The position numbers and the translations under genes were made by a program. Below are positions 20,649 through 31,684 of a DNA stretch of 64,000 bases, one piece after another. The stretch spans positions 295,787 through 359,786 of the forward strand of contig JAKEKT010000033.1 of NCBI GenBank assembly GCA_021495925.1. Reading direction: 5' to 3'. Each line of letters begins with the position of its first letter. Within the stretch, counting starts at the first letter, position 1. Below the pieces are notes generated by a model. The model ran no database searches and was not told where the DNA came from. It saw nothing but the letters and a program-made list of their open reading frames with translations. Source of the stretch: Diplodia intermedia. Lineage: Eukaryota > Ascomycota > Dothideomycetes > Botryosphaeriales > Botryosphaeriaceae.

Positions 20649-21840
20649 GGCCGGCATGCGAGCGAGACTGGCGCCGTAGCATGTCAATGGATTAGAGTGC
20701 TGAGAGTCAACCAACTTGTTTCAGACGTGCTTTGAAGAGAAGTGTTACAAAATACCAATGGTGCTGAAGCAGCCGCGGTGCGAACGGTCAGGGGCTGCCT
20801 GCCACGTTCCAGGTGCCAACGCTGCTGGCCGATACGGACTACCCCCCAGCGTTGCCACCACGGCGGGATCCAGGAAGGAAGGTGCTGCGATCCAAAGCCG
20901 CCGCTGACCGGCTCAATCTCGATTGAGTGGACGACCCATCTGGCGGGTCTCCGCATCGCATTGGCCGCGAGCGGAGCGGGTCATTGGTGAGAGTGCGCTC
21001 CGATGATGGCCTGTACCACTGCTGCGTGCCTTGACTGCGACGGCGCGCATGCCAGGTACGGCGCCTGTCGCAGCCACGGCCAGGCACGCGCAAGACGACG
21101 GGCAGCCGCCGCCGTGCAGCATCGTGTCGCGCAGCCGTCGCGCCGCCGTCGCGCAGCCGTGTCTGATGGCGGGCGCGTTGCCTGGGGCGGGTCGCGGCGC
21201 GCGGCGCTGGGCGCTGGGAGCGGTGGGCGGGCGGTGATTGTACGCAGCAAAAGCTTGGACCCGCTTCCCCGGTTGAGGCCTCGACTCTCCGGGAGGGACC
21301 AGATGTTGACACCGTGTTCACCAGCGACAGTGGCGGGCTTCGGACAGCCGCGAGATCCTGCTGCGCTCTCAAAAGCTCCTGCTGGCTGGCCAATTCTCGT
21401 CGCCCGCCCTCGCAGCTGCTCACCCGACCAAGCAGGTGCACGCGCTCGGCGTCAAGCCCCTGCACACACCACCTCTCGCCTTCCCCGGCTGCCCTGACCG
21501 ACCTACTGCGGCTTCTTTCCAGCGCCCTTCCTCCACCGAGCCTCGCTCTCGCCCTCCCCATCCCCGGCCCTGTGCAATTGGCATCCTCCCCAGCCAGTTG
21601 ACTCGCCAGTCCTTGCGCCCTCAGCCCGCGGCACCGTCCGCCCGCTTCTCTCTGACCGCCGCTCCTGAGCTCCACCATCTTCGTTCGCCAAAGGAGGCTC
21701 AAGCAGAGAGATCAGCGCCCGCCCACAGCACACCACGCTTCACGCATCGTGCGCCCTCGGTATTGTGCTCTCCGCTGCCATTGCTCATGCACGCTTTGAC
21801 TGACTCCAAAATCCCGCAGCACATCCTCGCCCCCGTCGTC
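20649..21840. other. GC-rich leader/promoter region
   Basis: The stretch 20,880–21,750 is very GC- and CpG-rich and open in several frames on both strands, which is a composition effect. An in-frame ATG at 21787 lies 54 bp before the chosen start of the next gene. No separate gene is supported. Confidence 0.5.
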
Positions 21841-23070
21841 ATGGAGCCCTGGCAATCCTGGGGTCTGTTCTTGACCCTCAGCATCGCTGCATACTTCTAC
21901 TACAGCAGCCAGAAGAAGACCACGGCCCGTCCCGCTCGCAGCCAATCCGTGGCCGAAGAACCCGCCGTCCGTCCCGCTCGCAAAGAAGCCAAGCCGAAGC
22001 GCAAGACTGACGGCGTCGCCTCTGGAAGCGACGCCGCTAAGGCCGGCGAGAAGAACCGCAACAAGAACAAGAAGGAGCAGAAGGCCGCGACCAAGGCTCC
22101 CGCCTTCGTTGCCCAGCCCGAAGCCGATGATGATGACAAGGAGGACAAGGAGTGGGCTCGCCAGCTGGCCGAGCTCAAGAAGGGCACCAACCTCGCTCCT
22201 CCAGAACGCAGGTCCGGCGGCGCCAGCAGGACTGTCAAGCAGCGTGCTGCCAACGCCGACCGCGCCTTCACCTCTGGCTCCTCCACCAACGGAGCTGACG
22301 CCGACGCCGAGTTCTCTCCTGCCATCTCTCCGGCTCTGAACGCCTCTTCGAGCAGCCGTGATGTTTCGGACATGCTGGAAGCGCCTGCTACCGGTCCGTC
22401 CGTCATCCGTCTCACCGAGTCAACCAACCCGGCGGCTGCGAAGAAGCAGCAGAAGAAGGCCGAGCCCGAATCCAAGGAATCCAAGAAGCAGCGCCAAAAC
22501 CGCAAGAAGGTCGAGCAAGCGAAGGCGCTGCGCGAGGAGGAGGAGGCAGCTCGCAAGATAATGATGGAGCAGCAGCGCCGCGCCGCGCGCGAGGCTCGTG
22601 GTGAGCCCGCCAAGAACGGCCTCGGTGCCCCCACGTCCGCGCCCAGTGTGTGGACCCAGAAGGAGAACCCCAAGGCCAATGGCAGTGGCGATCTCCTCGA
22701 CACATTCGACAACGAGCCGTCCAACCTCACGGCTAGCGGTACGTCGACCACCTGGGAGCGGGATCTTCCCTCGGAGGAGGAGCAGCTGCGCCTTGCGATG
22801 GCCGACTCCACCTGGAGCACTGTTGAGACAAAGGGAAAGAAGGGCAAGAAGAAGACTGCCCAGGCTGAGCCGGAAACCGAGCAGTACGCGGTCAAGACGC
22901 CGGAGGTGCGGTCGCTGCCGCTGACGGAGACGACCAACACTTCGCGCTCCAACACCATGTCCAGCGACGTTGAGCCGACCAACGGGCTCAAGGGATCGGC
23001 TGACATCAGCGATTACATCCAGGGCCAGGTTGGCAGCCACCCACAGGACTCGGATTGGGCAGTCGTGTGA
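21841..23070 (+). CDS. Single-pass membrane-anchored, Lys/Ala-rich conserved fungal protein (409 aa)
   Basis: The start at 21841 (MEPWQSWGLFLTL) puts a transmembrane segment at about residues 7–21, followed at once by positive residues, as in a signal-anchor with its bulk in the cytosol. The rest is a long basic and acidic low-complexity region with a Lys/Arg/Glu-rich coiled coil around residues 200–255 (KKQRQNRKKVEQAK). Short Trp motifs occur near the C-terminus (TTWERDLPSEEEQLRLAM, STWSTVETKGKKG), and the protein ends DSDWAVV. This tail is conserved in related fungal hypothetical proteins I recall. A role at the ER surface, for example ribosome or mRNA binding, is a guess from architecture. 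The frame is open for 400 nt upstream, so a longer start cannot be excluded. Confidence 0.8.
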   Translation: MEPWQSWGLFLTLSIAAYFYYSSQKKTTARPARSQSVAEEPAVRPARKEAKPKRKTDGVASGSDAAKAGEKNRNKNKKEQKAATKAPAFVAQPEADDDDKEDKEWARQLAELKKGTNLAPPERRSGGASRTVKQRAANADRAFTSGSSTNGADADAEFSPAISPALNASSSSRDVSDMLEAPATGPSVIRLTESTNPAAAKKQQKKAEPESKESKKQRQNRKKVEQAKALREEEEAARKIMMEQQRRAAREARGEPAKNGLGAPTSAPSVWTQKENPKANGSGDLLDTFDNEPSNLTASGTSTTWERDLPSEEEQLRLAMADSTWSTVETKGKKGKKKTAQAEPETEQYAVKTPEVRSLPLTETTNTSRSNTMSSDVEPTNGLKGSADISDYIQGQVGSHPQDSDWAVV

Positions 23071-24083
23071 AGGCATCCCGCTGGGAAAAGTATACACTCA
23101 GCTCGGCACGCAGCTGATAAACCACGAGTCGCCCGTTTGATTTCCTGTCGTCATCTTGGCGACCGGCTTACATGAAGCGTGTAATCGGCGTATATCCCCT
23201 TACTTTGAGGCCCGCGCAGCCGCCTATCTCTCTCTCTTCTATTGGTGGGTGTATTCTGGATTTCAATTTTCACGCAGCACTACATGGGGTGCGGTACGGT
23301 TGGACAGAATGTGCGAGGGGTGAGGCTGCGAAGGATGACAGGGTGGCAGCAGTACGAAAAGCAGTTTCTGTTTACTTTATGTATGGCAGCCCCGCTGCGA
23401 TGGGTGCGGCGGGGCCGGCTGCTCGCCGCTTCGGGCGGGCCGTCGGCAGTCTGCACTTGTCCTGCCCTTTCGTTTCGTCGTACCTGGGGCGCTGGCGAGT
23501 GCGCCGCGGAGGCAGCAAAGGCGGGGACTGCAGATGTACATTAGCATGCAAAGCAATTGAACCTTCTGAATTCTGCTACCGTGGCTCCTGAGGGTGTGTT
23601 TCGCACTAAGCTCGCTGCTACTGCCCATGGTACAGCGGACCTCGGCGGAGCAGGAGCACCAGCCACAGGGTGGCCGGCCGGCTTGGCGTGCGCGCATCGC
23701 CAGTGCCAGTGCCAGCAACAGCTTCTAATTATACCGCTACCAACAGCGCGCGGGCAAGGGCAGCACGCGAGAGCAGCTCTGCAGCAGCGTCGCGGCGAGG
23801 CTGAAGGGTGCGCGCGGCTTTATTGTCTGCGACCGGCACGAGAGTCAACAAAGCATCGCACTTTTGCCTGCCGTATTCATATAAGAGCCAGCCCTAGAGT
23901 TCCTGGCTTGCCTCTCCCGAGTCGGCTCGAGCATCTCGCGGCTCGAAACGCAGCAACCGTGTCCTCTCCCAAGGAACTTTGCCCTCCCCACCACAACCAC
24001 CGACTCCGCCTCCGTACAAGTACCGCCGCCCGCGCACCCGTTCTCTCTTCACACGGCCACTCCTTTTCCAACTGCGCGACAAA
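23071..24083. other. Intergenic region upstream of the Erv29 gene, no gene seen
   Basis: This gap of about 1 kb has scattered short frames only. The last 150 bp are pyrimidine-rich, typical of a fungal 5' leader. Confidence 0.5.
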
Positions 24084-25316
24084 ATGGCCCAAATAAGAGG
24101 TTCGACTCCCGCCCCGCCTGCACTCGACCATTCCGCATTCGCCCTCTCCACCTCGTAGCTCCACCGTCCTCGTCTCCCGCGACGCCACAATCCCTTCGCT
24201 TCCTGCCCACATTGCGCTGACCGTCTGCGATTCAGGAACCGCGGGATACCACCTGGGCAACCAGTCGCCATTCGGTGGCCCGCAGCGGTCCGATGCCACG
24301 AGCGACCCGAGCCCGCTGGACGCCATTCGGGAGCAGACGAGCAAGATTGAGGACTGGCTGGACACTCTCTCCGAGCCCATCAAGCCGTGAGTGCTTGTTC
24401 TGCGGCACAGCACATGGGCAGCGGACGAAGACTGACAACACGGGCACACAGGCACCTCCCTGCCATCGGCCGTTTCCTGATCGTCGTGACCTTCCTGGAA
24501 GATGCGCTCCGCATCATCACCCAGTGGAGCGATCAGCTCACCTACCTGAAGGACTACAGACACAGTGAGCGGCACCCGGTCCTTGGGCAACAGAGCTTCA
24601 GTGGCGCTAACCCAAGCTTTCTATCCCTGCAGTTCCCGGCGGAGTGACGCACCTGTTCCTGATTTTCAACGTCATCGCCATGACGGTGTGCTCGATCATG
24701 ATCATCGGACGCAAGCATTCGGAATACGCAGTGGGCGGGCTGTTGGGCGTGGTTGTGACGCAGGCGCTGGGCTACGGGCTGATTTTCGACCTGAACTTCT
24801 TCCTTCGCAACCTGTCGGTCATTGGCGGTCTTCTCATGGTGCTGTCGGACTCGTGGGTTCGCAAGAGGTTTGTGCCCGCCGGCCTGCCGCAGCTCGACGA
24901 GAAGGACCGCAAGATGTACTTCCAGCTCGCAGGCCGCGTGCTGCTGATCTTCCTCTTCGTCGGCTTCGTCTCGTCGGGCGAGTGGAGCTTCTGGCGCATC
25001 ACGGTCAGCATCTTCGGCCTCATTGCCTGCGTCATGGTCGTCGTTGGCTTCAAGGCCAAGCTGAGCGCAGTCCTGCTGGTGCTCATTCTGAGCATCTTCA
25101 ACATCCTCGTCAACAACTTCTGGACGCTGCACCCCCACCACCCCCACAAGGACTTCGCCAAGTACGATTTCTTCCAGATTCTGTCCATTGTGTAAGTTGC
25201 TCGGATCTCGCCTGAGGGTTGCAGAGAGACTAACAAAGTGTAGCGGCGGTCTGCTCCTGCTGGTCAACATGGGCCCTGGTCAATTCAGCGTCGACGAGAA
25301 GAAGAAGGTCTACTAA
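24084..25316 (+). CDS. erv29: Erv29/SURF4 family COPII cargo receptor (303 aa, 5 exons)
   Basis: Exons 24084–24099, 24236–24386, 24452–24564, 24633–25191 and 25244–25316 join in phase. The first exon holds five codons and one base. The protein is polytopic, with about seven hydrophobic segments from residue 60 on, and carries SURF4 motifs (FLIVVTFLEDALRIITQW, PGGVTHLFL, FFLRNLSVIGGLL). The C-terminal tail ends KKVY, a KKxx ER-retrieval signal. Erv29 recruits soluble secretory cargo into COPII vesicles at the ER. The final exon encodes the last hydrophobic segment (GGLLLLVNMGPG) and the retrieval signal, so its splicing decides localisation. Confidence 0.95.
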
Positions 25317-25977
25317 GCGGCGACGGATTCTATGCAAGCCACCATTTCGCAGTGCTATCTTCTTGGAAAACATTTCGGGAGCATGGGTGGTGGAGGGATG
25401 CGGGAGGAGCCGGACATGGGCTGTGCTCCCGCCGCCGCCGCCACCAGAAAAGCGGTGCAGGAGGAAGAAGAGAAATAAGAGCGTGTACATCATCATGGTC
25501 ATTGGGAGCAGCAGCAGCACCGTCAAGTCGGTGGGCGTTTTGTAGTCTTTTTTCTAGCTCAGGGACAGGAAGCATGTCTCTGCACATGCAATGGAAATCA
25601 AGCTGTTATGGCACTTCGCTCAGCACTAATATGCTCCCTAAAGCATGAAAAGCATCCTTGTCTCAGCGAATAGATGCAAGATCCGAGAAGATAACCTTGA
25701 TAACCAGCTGGAGCCGCCCACAGTTTCCTACGACCTAAGTGGCCTAATCACAGCCGGCGGATTTCCCCTTATTAATGCTTGGTTGGGCGGCGGCCAGCTC
25801 CGGCCGTGGTGGTTTTGCCGAGCCCCGCCGCCGCTGCCTATTCCATGGGCGGAAGGCGGAGATGGTAGATCTAACCCTCCACACCTTCACCTCTTTCCCC
25901 AACCACATAGTACCAACCCCCGCAACCTGGCAAGACATCCGTAGCACGCTTCTCGTGCAGCCCCGTCTTGTATCACC
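25317..25977. other. Intergenic region, no gene seen
   Basis: This gap contains the 3' end of the Erv29 gene and the promoter of the nucleoside hydrolase. No coding frame or RNA gene is supported. Confidence 0.5.
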
Positions 25978-28108
25978 ATGGCGCCGAAGAGTCGCATCAT
26001 CATCGATACCGACCCGGTACGTCACTGCATTCCCTTTGCCGTTCGTTTGCCTGCTTTTGGTGCGACCTCGCCGGATCCCTGGAATGGATGGCGTCCTTTG
26101 CACGCATGCCATTCCTGCAGAATGATGTTGGTCGGAAAGAAAGATTCCGACTCATTTCGCGAGAACAAGGACCGCAAAGTCACTTCGCCCTAGGCGTCGT
26201 GGAGTCCGGGTAGAATAGAGAACACTGCTGATGCGGGCGTTGCCGAAAGGGTGTCGATGATGTTCTCGCTCTGCTGTTGGCTTTTGCAGCGAAGAAAGAA
26301 GAGCTTGAGGTCCTCCTTGTTTCCCTGACGTTCGGAAACATCGACATTCAGAAGTGAGTACATCTTCCGCTCGCCCTCTATTATGCAAACCCCGGAGTCC
26401 ACACGGTCTGTGGTTCGACCAGTAACGAGAACTCGTTTTGCGTTTGCTCAGCTTTCCTTCAGCAAGGCCGTGAACACAGACATCAAACACGTCTGACTCC
26501 TTAATAGCTGCCTTAGGAACGCGGTGTCCTTGTTCCATTGGATCGAGAAAGAGATCGAGTGGAGGAAAGCAAACGGATTACCGGAAGGGTTTGAGGCGTT
26601 AAGAGGCCACAAGCCCCTTGGTAAGACTGAATGCCCCTGCTCGAGATGAATACTCAAAAGCTGATTCCGCCACTAGTCTCGGTTGGCGCCGAAGAGCCGC
26701 TCGCGGACCAGATTATGCTGGCCGACTACTTCCGTATGCCAATATCTTTTTTGCGGGGGCTGTCAAGCTGACTTCAAGCAGATGGGACTGACGGCCTGGG
26801 TGGTATTCACTCAAGCGTAAGTTTGTATTGGCTTCCTACAATGCAGCTGCTGACACGTTGAACCATCAGCACCCCCACCTCACTCCTGAGGAGACGTGGA
26901 AGAGCCTCTTTGCATCAGCTCTATCTTCATCTGACGCGGAGACGATAGCAGCTGTGCGCGAAGCCCAACAGCCGAACGCGCTGTTTGCCCCTTCAGCACA
27001 ACGCTCACACTTGGAAATTCTACGCCTGCTTCGTGAGAACGAGCCGAACACCATCTCCATCATCGCCGTCGGTCCGCTCACGAACTGCGCTCTGGCCGCT
27101 GCCACGGACCCGGAGACATTCCTCCGCGCAAAAGAAGTCGTTGTCATGGGCGGCACCATTGCTGAGACCGGAAATGTACTACCCCCTTCACCCCCAAGAG
27201 CTTCATCGGCCAGACCCGAGCGACCGCCGCCCTTCAATTTGATCAAGGCGCCGGACACAGCGTTGAGAGCTGCGCTAAACAGACGCAACCAGGTTACTCC
27301 CGTAGCTGAGTTCAACACGTACGCCGACAGCATTGCTGCCGCCCGTGTTTATGCCCTCACGAGCGCTCTCCCAGAAAGCACAATGCCGCCGATACCACCT
27401 ACCCCTCCAGGTAAAGAGAACGAACATCTGAAGCCCTACCCAAAGAATCTAAGCAAGAAGCTCAAGGTTGCCATGTTCCCGCTCGGTGAGTCCTCTCCCA
27501 CTGTCTCCGGCCCTCTCCTGAAACGTGACCGACTTACGCCTTTCCTCACCACTGCAGACATCACACACAAACACGAACTCACCCGCGGCCAATTCGACGC
27601 CGCCATCGCCGCCAACCACGCCGCCGGCTCGCCGCTCGCTACGTGGGCGTCCGTTTTCGTCAGTAGCACCTTCCGCAAGGTCGAAGGGTTGTCCAGCTCC
27701 GAGAGAGACACCGTGGCGGAGACGGTCTCGTTCTCTCTGCATGACCCTCTCTGCGTGTGGTACGCCATGACCCCGGACGACCCGCGCTGGAAGTGGGCTT
27801 CCGGCCGTGAGGATCGAGGAGGCGTCCCGGGCGAGGAGGATGGGTATGAGGACATCAGGGTCGAGACGAGCGGGCAGTGGACGAGGGGCATGTGTGTAGT
27901 GGATAGGAGGGAGCGAAGGCTGAGGAACGATGATGGCGAAGGGGGGGAGGTGCCGGGAGACACGGGGAATTGGCTAGGAAGAAAAGCGGGCAACCGAATC
28001 AGGAGGTGCGTTGGCAGCCCTGGTGAGGAGAGGTTTGCACAGGAGATGCTGGATAGGATCTTTGGTCAGGAGGTGGAACGCGTTGGGGTGGACAAGGCAA
28101 TTTTGTGA
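25978..28108 (+). CDS. Inosine-uridine type nucleoside hydrolase (465 aa, 8 exons)
   Basis: Exons 25978–26016, 26250–26353, 26508–26620, 26677–26733, 26782–26816, 26870–27175, 27293–27485 and 27558–28108 join in phase. The first join rebuilds the calcium- and ribose-binding DTDPGVDD motif (residues 10–17), which is strong support. Later blocks include LTFGNIDIQNC, VSVGAEEPLADQ, HGTDGLGG, VGPLTNCALA and VMGGT...NVTPVAEFN. The family hydrolyses the N-glycosidic bond of ribonucleosides for purine and pyrimidine salvage. Two later introns (117 and 72 bp) are multiples of three without stops. The acceptor of intron 1 is AAAG, weaker than the usual YAG. The C-terminal 150 residues are longer and more Gly/Arg/Glu-rich than in typical family members. 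Confidence 0.9.
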
Positions 28109-28944
28109 GGTGGTGTATCTTGGAGCTTGGGCCTAATATGCGGCGTGTGGAATACGAGCGTAGGTACAAGAAATGCACGGCCAGGCTTGTTCCTCGGGCT
28201 GAATACAAGGTTCTTCCTGCCCTGGGCTCCTCTGTGCCAAAGCTCGATGGCACCGAGTGCGGCTAACAGTTGAGATTCGGGGAATTTCCCCCCGGCTTAT
28301 CATTCCTTTTCTCCGCAGATTCTCTTCGTCGAACTGACACCTTCAGAGTCTACAGACGTATCACGCGGTCGCTTTGTGCCAATAAGCGAGCATTCACTTG
28401 GCAGCCTTATTACCCGCCTATTCAAGCAAGGCCACCGTACTTGGCAACCGGACTTCTACTGATAAGCGGAACATCAAGCTTGGCAGCCGCCATCGCGCCT
28501 CGCCTGCTCACTGGACCTAAGCAAGCATATAAACGTCCAAGATGCTTGGCCGCGGGACCTTAAATCAATTTCCCCTCGCAGCGCCCACTTTCGCCGCCCT
28601 GCCAAGCCCAAAACGGTGGGGATGATACCACCTACGCTCGTAAACCACACTCCGATGCATTGAAGTTCCAGTGGCACCAAGACTCTTTCAACTGCGAGGG
28701 CGTTCCTCCTCGGACCGTCATACGAACTACCAGCACGAAAGGGGAAGGAAGCAAGACTCAGGCTCTCCACTGCACCCCGCGGCGAATCCATGAGCAATGT
28801 TTTATTCCGTTGAAACTTGATTGCACCGTCATGGACAGAAGACTATAAAGAAGATGGCTGACGGCGTGCAATTGACTGCATCCCGCAACCTCTTCAGACT
28901 TCTCCCACACCGGATACTTTGGCGGACGCCTCAAACTCGCAGCC
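28109..28944. other. Promoter region of the M43 protease with an 80-bp periodic repeat
   Basis: No gene is seen. The segment 28381–28488 holds the repeated motif described separately. The 150 bp before the start codon look like an ordinary leader. Confidence 0.5.
28381..28488 (+). repeat. Short degenerate promoter repeat with CTTGGCARCC core
   Basis: The core occurs at 28396–28406 (ACTTGGCAGCC), 28439–28449 (ACTTGGCAACC) and 28478–28488 (GCTTGGCAGCC). The flanks AATAAGCGAGCATT (28381) and GATAAGCGGAACAT (28461) match and are 80 bp apart. The copies lie about 460–560 bp before the protease start. They may be transcription-factor sites or a decayed tandem duplication. Confidence 0.5.
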
Positions 28945-29897
28945 ATGCAATTCAAGATTTCTCTCGTCGCCGTCATGATGGCAGCCACCGCCATGGCCCA
29001 ACGTCCCAGGTGCGCTGCTCCCGAGCCGTCTGAGGAACATCTCGAGGTCTCCCGTGAGATGGGCTTGAGAGAAGCTGCCGCGAGGGAGGGAGGCATCTCG
29101 GCTCGTCAGTCGGGCAGCCTCACCGTCGACACTTGGTTCCACGTTGTTGCAGCAAGCGAGAGCGTGGCCAACGGCTACATCACTGTGAGTCTCGTTTGGA
29201 GGTGAGAACTGACACGGCCACCGTCTGACACTGCATCCAGGACACCATGATTGCGGACCAGCTGGACGTCCTCAACGGCCACTACGCCCCCCACGGCGTC
29301 TCCTTCACCCACGCGGGCACGACGCGCACCATCAACCGCAGCTGGGCCGACGACGGCGACGAGCTGGCCATGAAGCGGGAGCTGCGCCGCGGCGACTACA
29401 AGACGCTCAACGTGTACTTCCAGCGCACGCTCGACCAGGACGCGCTCGGGTACGCCTACTTCCCGACCAGCGCGTCGGCGGGCTCGACCGACTACTACCT
29501 CGACGGCGCGTCCATCATGGCCCAGTCGGTGCCCGGCGGCAGCGCGGCGCCGTACAACCTGGGCGGCACCGCCACCCACGAGGTCGGCCACTGGCTCGGC
29601 CTGTACCACACCTTCCAGGGCGGCTGCTCCGGCACCGGCGACTCCATCGCCGACACCCCCGCCCAGTCCGGCTGGGAGACCGGCTGCCCCACCACCAGGG
29701 ACTCGTGCCCGAGCGACGCCGGCCTCGACCCCGTCCACAACTACATGGGCTACTCCGATGAGTACGTGGAAACCAATCGCAAACACTTTTTTGATGCGAG
29801 AGAGACTGACCTTTTTGACTCCAGTGCTTGCTACACCGAGTTCACTCCTAACCAGGAGACCCGCATCTACAGCATGTGGGAGCAGTATCGTGCTTAG
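28945..29897 (+). CDS. Secreted M43 (pappalysin-like) metalloprotease (277 aa, 3 exons)
   Basis: Exons 28945–29184, 29241–29761 and 29825–29897 join in phase. A signal peptide (MQFKISLVAVMMAATAMAQ) precedes a propeptide-like region. The zinc site is HEVGHWLGLYH (His193, Glu194, His197, Gly200, His203), the extended metzincin motif, followed by a Met-turn candidate (HNYMGYSDD). Six or more Cys in the second half fit the disulphides of fungal MEP1-type enzymes. These are extracellular proteases used for nutrition or host interaction. Intron 2 is 63 bp, a multiple of three with no stop, so retention would insert 21 residues after the Met-turn. Confidence 0.93.
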
Positions 29898-30870
29898 GCG
29901 GAGAACGAGTCGTGTTTCCGAGGCGTTGTCGTGATTGGGCTGGGTTCCGGACCGTGTACAGAGAAAAGTGTGATGTATACACAACAACAAAGACATAGCT
30001 ACACATGCTTTGAAGAATAATAAAAAAGATTAGACATTGGGCTTGGTGGCTTTCCGTTGCGTTTTCCATTGAATTGAGGACACATGCTTTCCGTTACCCC
30101 CAGATCCACCATACGTTCATCAAAGCGTTGGTGTAATACGTCGGGACTACAGCAAGCAGGAGTACCGGTCTTCGTGGCTTCTGAGTGCGTTCCCATACTT
30201 TGACCTAGGGAAATTGATAAGTCCCAGGTTCAAGCCCTGGCCAATGCAGAAATCTTTTCTTTTTAGTTGCTTTCATAGCTTCTTAGCATGCCTTTTCTAC
30301 GGGGTTTCTTCCGTGGAGGAAAACACGAACTATTGCTGAACGACAGTCTTTGCATTATCTTCCACAACAACCGCCCGATTGTTCTCGGTAAAACCAGTAT
30401 GGCACGCAGATGTGCAAGACCGTTTGCACAGCAACATCACATGAAAGCTGCGTACCATTGTAGACCGCCAGCTGCATGTTCCCGACAGCCGAAACATCTG
30501 CCTGAAGATCCGGCTGGATGCTTCCCGAAACATGCCGGATCCCACAAAGCAAATTGCTCCATGTGTCGGCGAGGTTGATGCAGATGGGCGTTTGCTCCTC
30601 ACACACACCGCCGTTCCCCAAGCGGTTCGGATACTTATACCAGCCCCGACCACCACCACCACAACCGTTCATTTCATTTCATCTCCCGTCGGCGATCCCG
30701 AGCACGTAAACCGTGCGTGAAAGTTCGTTCAAAAGGTACCGTATAGTAAACGATCCGAATCTTCCATTTCCCCATAGCCCTAAGCCATATGCAAAACAGA
30801 CGGCCGGCCCTCCTCCACCCAACCAACCAACCAACCAGCCAACACCGAGCCAACCAAACATATCCGCGCC
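29898..30870. other. Intergenic region with a tRNA-like relic, otherwise empty
   Basis: Apart from the tRNA-Gly-like relic (30125–30248), there is only the AT-rich 3' flank of the protease gene and a pyrimidine-rich leader with CCAA repeats (30815–30840) before the Myb-like gene. Confidence 0.5.
30125..30248 (+). pseudogene. Degenerate tRNA-Gly-like sequence
   Basis: GCGTTGG at 30125–30131 can pair fully with CCAATGC at 30241–30247 (one G·U), followed by the discriminator A. Just before the 3' strand lies a perfect T arm, CCAGG–TTCAAGC–CCTGG (30224–30240). GCGTTGGTG and CCAATGCA are characteristic of eukaryotic tRNA-Gly ends, and a T-rich run follows. The middle is about 50 nt too long, and I could not fold a D arm or an anticodon arm. 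It is probably a tRNA-Gly pseudogene with an insertion or a tRNA-derived repeat remnant; an intron-bearing functional tRNA is less likely. Confidence 0.35.
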
Positions 30871-31557
30871 ATGCCCACCGACAAGCAAAACGCCGAGTTC
30901 ATGTACTCCATGCTCAAGCAGCTGGAGGTCAAGTACATCGACTGGAAGGTCATCGCCGAGGAGCACGGCATCAAGACCGGCCACGCCGCCCGCATGCGCT
31001 GGTGTCGTTATCGCGATGCCCGCGAGGGCGCCAAGCCTGCTCCCCGCAAGAACAACAAAAACAATCGTGGCGGCTCTTCCTCTGCCGATGACGGCGATTC
31101 CCAGTCTCGTGGCGGCGGCGGTAGCGGCGGTGGTGGTGCCAAGGCGGCGGTGGTGGAGGACAAAACTGGTGGGGGAAAGAGGAAGAGGGCGGCGGCGGCG
31201 GCGGCGGCGGGTAAGAAGGGTGCCAATGCCAATGCCAATGCCAATGCCAGTGACGATGACGATGGTGGTGATGATGAGGAATTCCCGGCGAAGAAGGAGG
31301 AGGAAGAGAGCGACGGAGAAATTAACGGGAAGGTTAGGCCGAAGAAGAGGAAGGCGGATACTAAGGAGCTGGTGAAGAAGGAGCCCGAAGGGGATAATGA
31401 CTCCGATGTGCCGATCGTATTGATGAAGCGGATGACAACCAAGACCGAGGTGAAGGCGGAGAAGGCCAAGAACGAGCCGAAGGTGGAGGGAGCCAAGAAC
31501 GAGCCGAAGGGGGATCGCACACTCTATGATATTCCTCCAGTGAAAAAGGAAAAGTAG
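30871..31557 (+). CDS. Myb/SANT-like DNA-binding protein, basic and low complexity (228 aa)
   Basis: The intronless frame starts at the first good ATG after a pyrimidine-rich leader. Residues 5–55 (FMYSMLKQLEVKYIDWKVIA...IKTGHAARMRWCRYR) form the helix-turn-helix pattern of the Myb-like domain common in small fungal proteins. After that come Gly-rich and polyAla segments and an Asn-Ala repeat encoded by a GCCAAT microsatellite (31218–31247). Acidic patches and repeated KNEPK motifs follow, and several Lys/Arg clusters could be nuclear signals. A chromatin or DNA-binding role is inferred from the domain. The stop lies 127 bp from the VPS11 stop, tail to tail. Confidence 0.8.
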   Translation: MPTDKQNAEFMYSMLKQLEVKYIDWKVIAEEHGIKTGHAARMRWCRYRDAREGAKPAPRKNNKNNRGGSSSADDGDSQSRGGGGSGGGGAKAAVVEDKTGGGKRKRAAAAAAAGKKGANANANANASDDDDGGDDEEFPAKKEEEESDGEINGKVRPKKRKADTKELVKKEPEGDNDSDVPIVLMKRMTTKTEVKAEKAKNEPKVEGAKNEPKGDRTLYDIPPVKKEK

Positions 31558-31684
31558 ACCTACCTGATGGACTGGGCGTCTTGGAAAACTTGACTGGTTT
31601 CGCTCGGCATGCGCTGGCGGAGGGATATGGTTATGCAACAGTTCATGTACATACATTCGTCAAACAACTTCTTCTCGCATCTAC

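Noticed and set aside
21900..23006. Long minus-strand frame (368 codons) at 22–23 kb
   Set aside because: It is a shadow of the Lys/Ala-rich gene on the plus strand; its Ser/Arg/Phe-rich composition comes from the complement of that bias.
24099..24115. GGTTCGACTCC, resembling a tRNA T-loop / B box
   Set aside because: No complementary stem lies around it, and it falls at the donor site of Erv29 intron 1.
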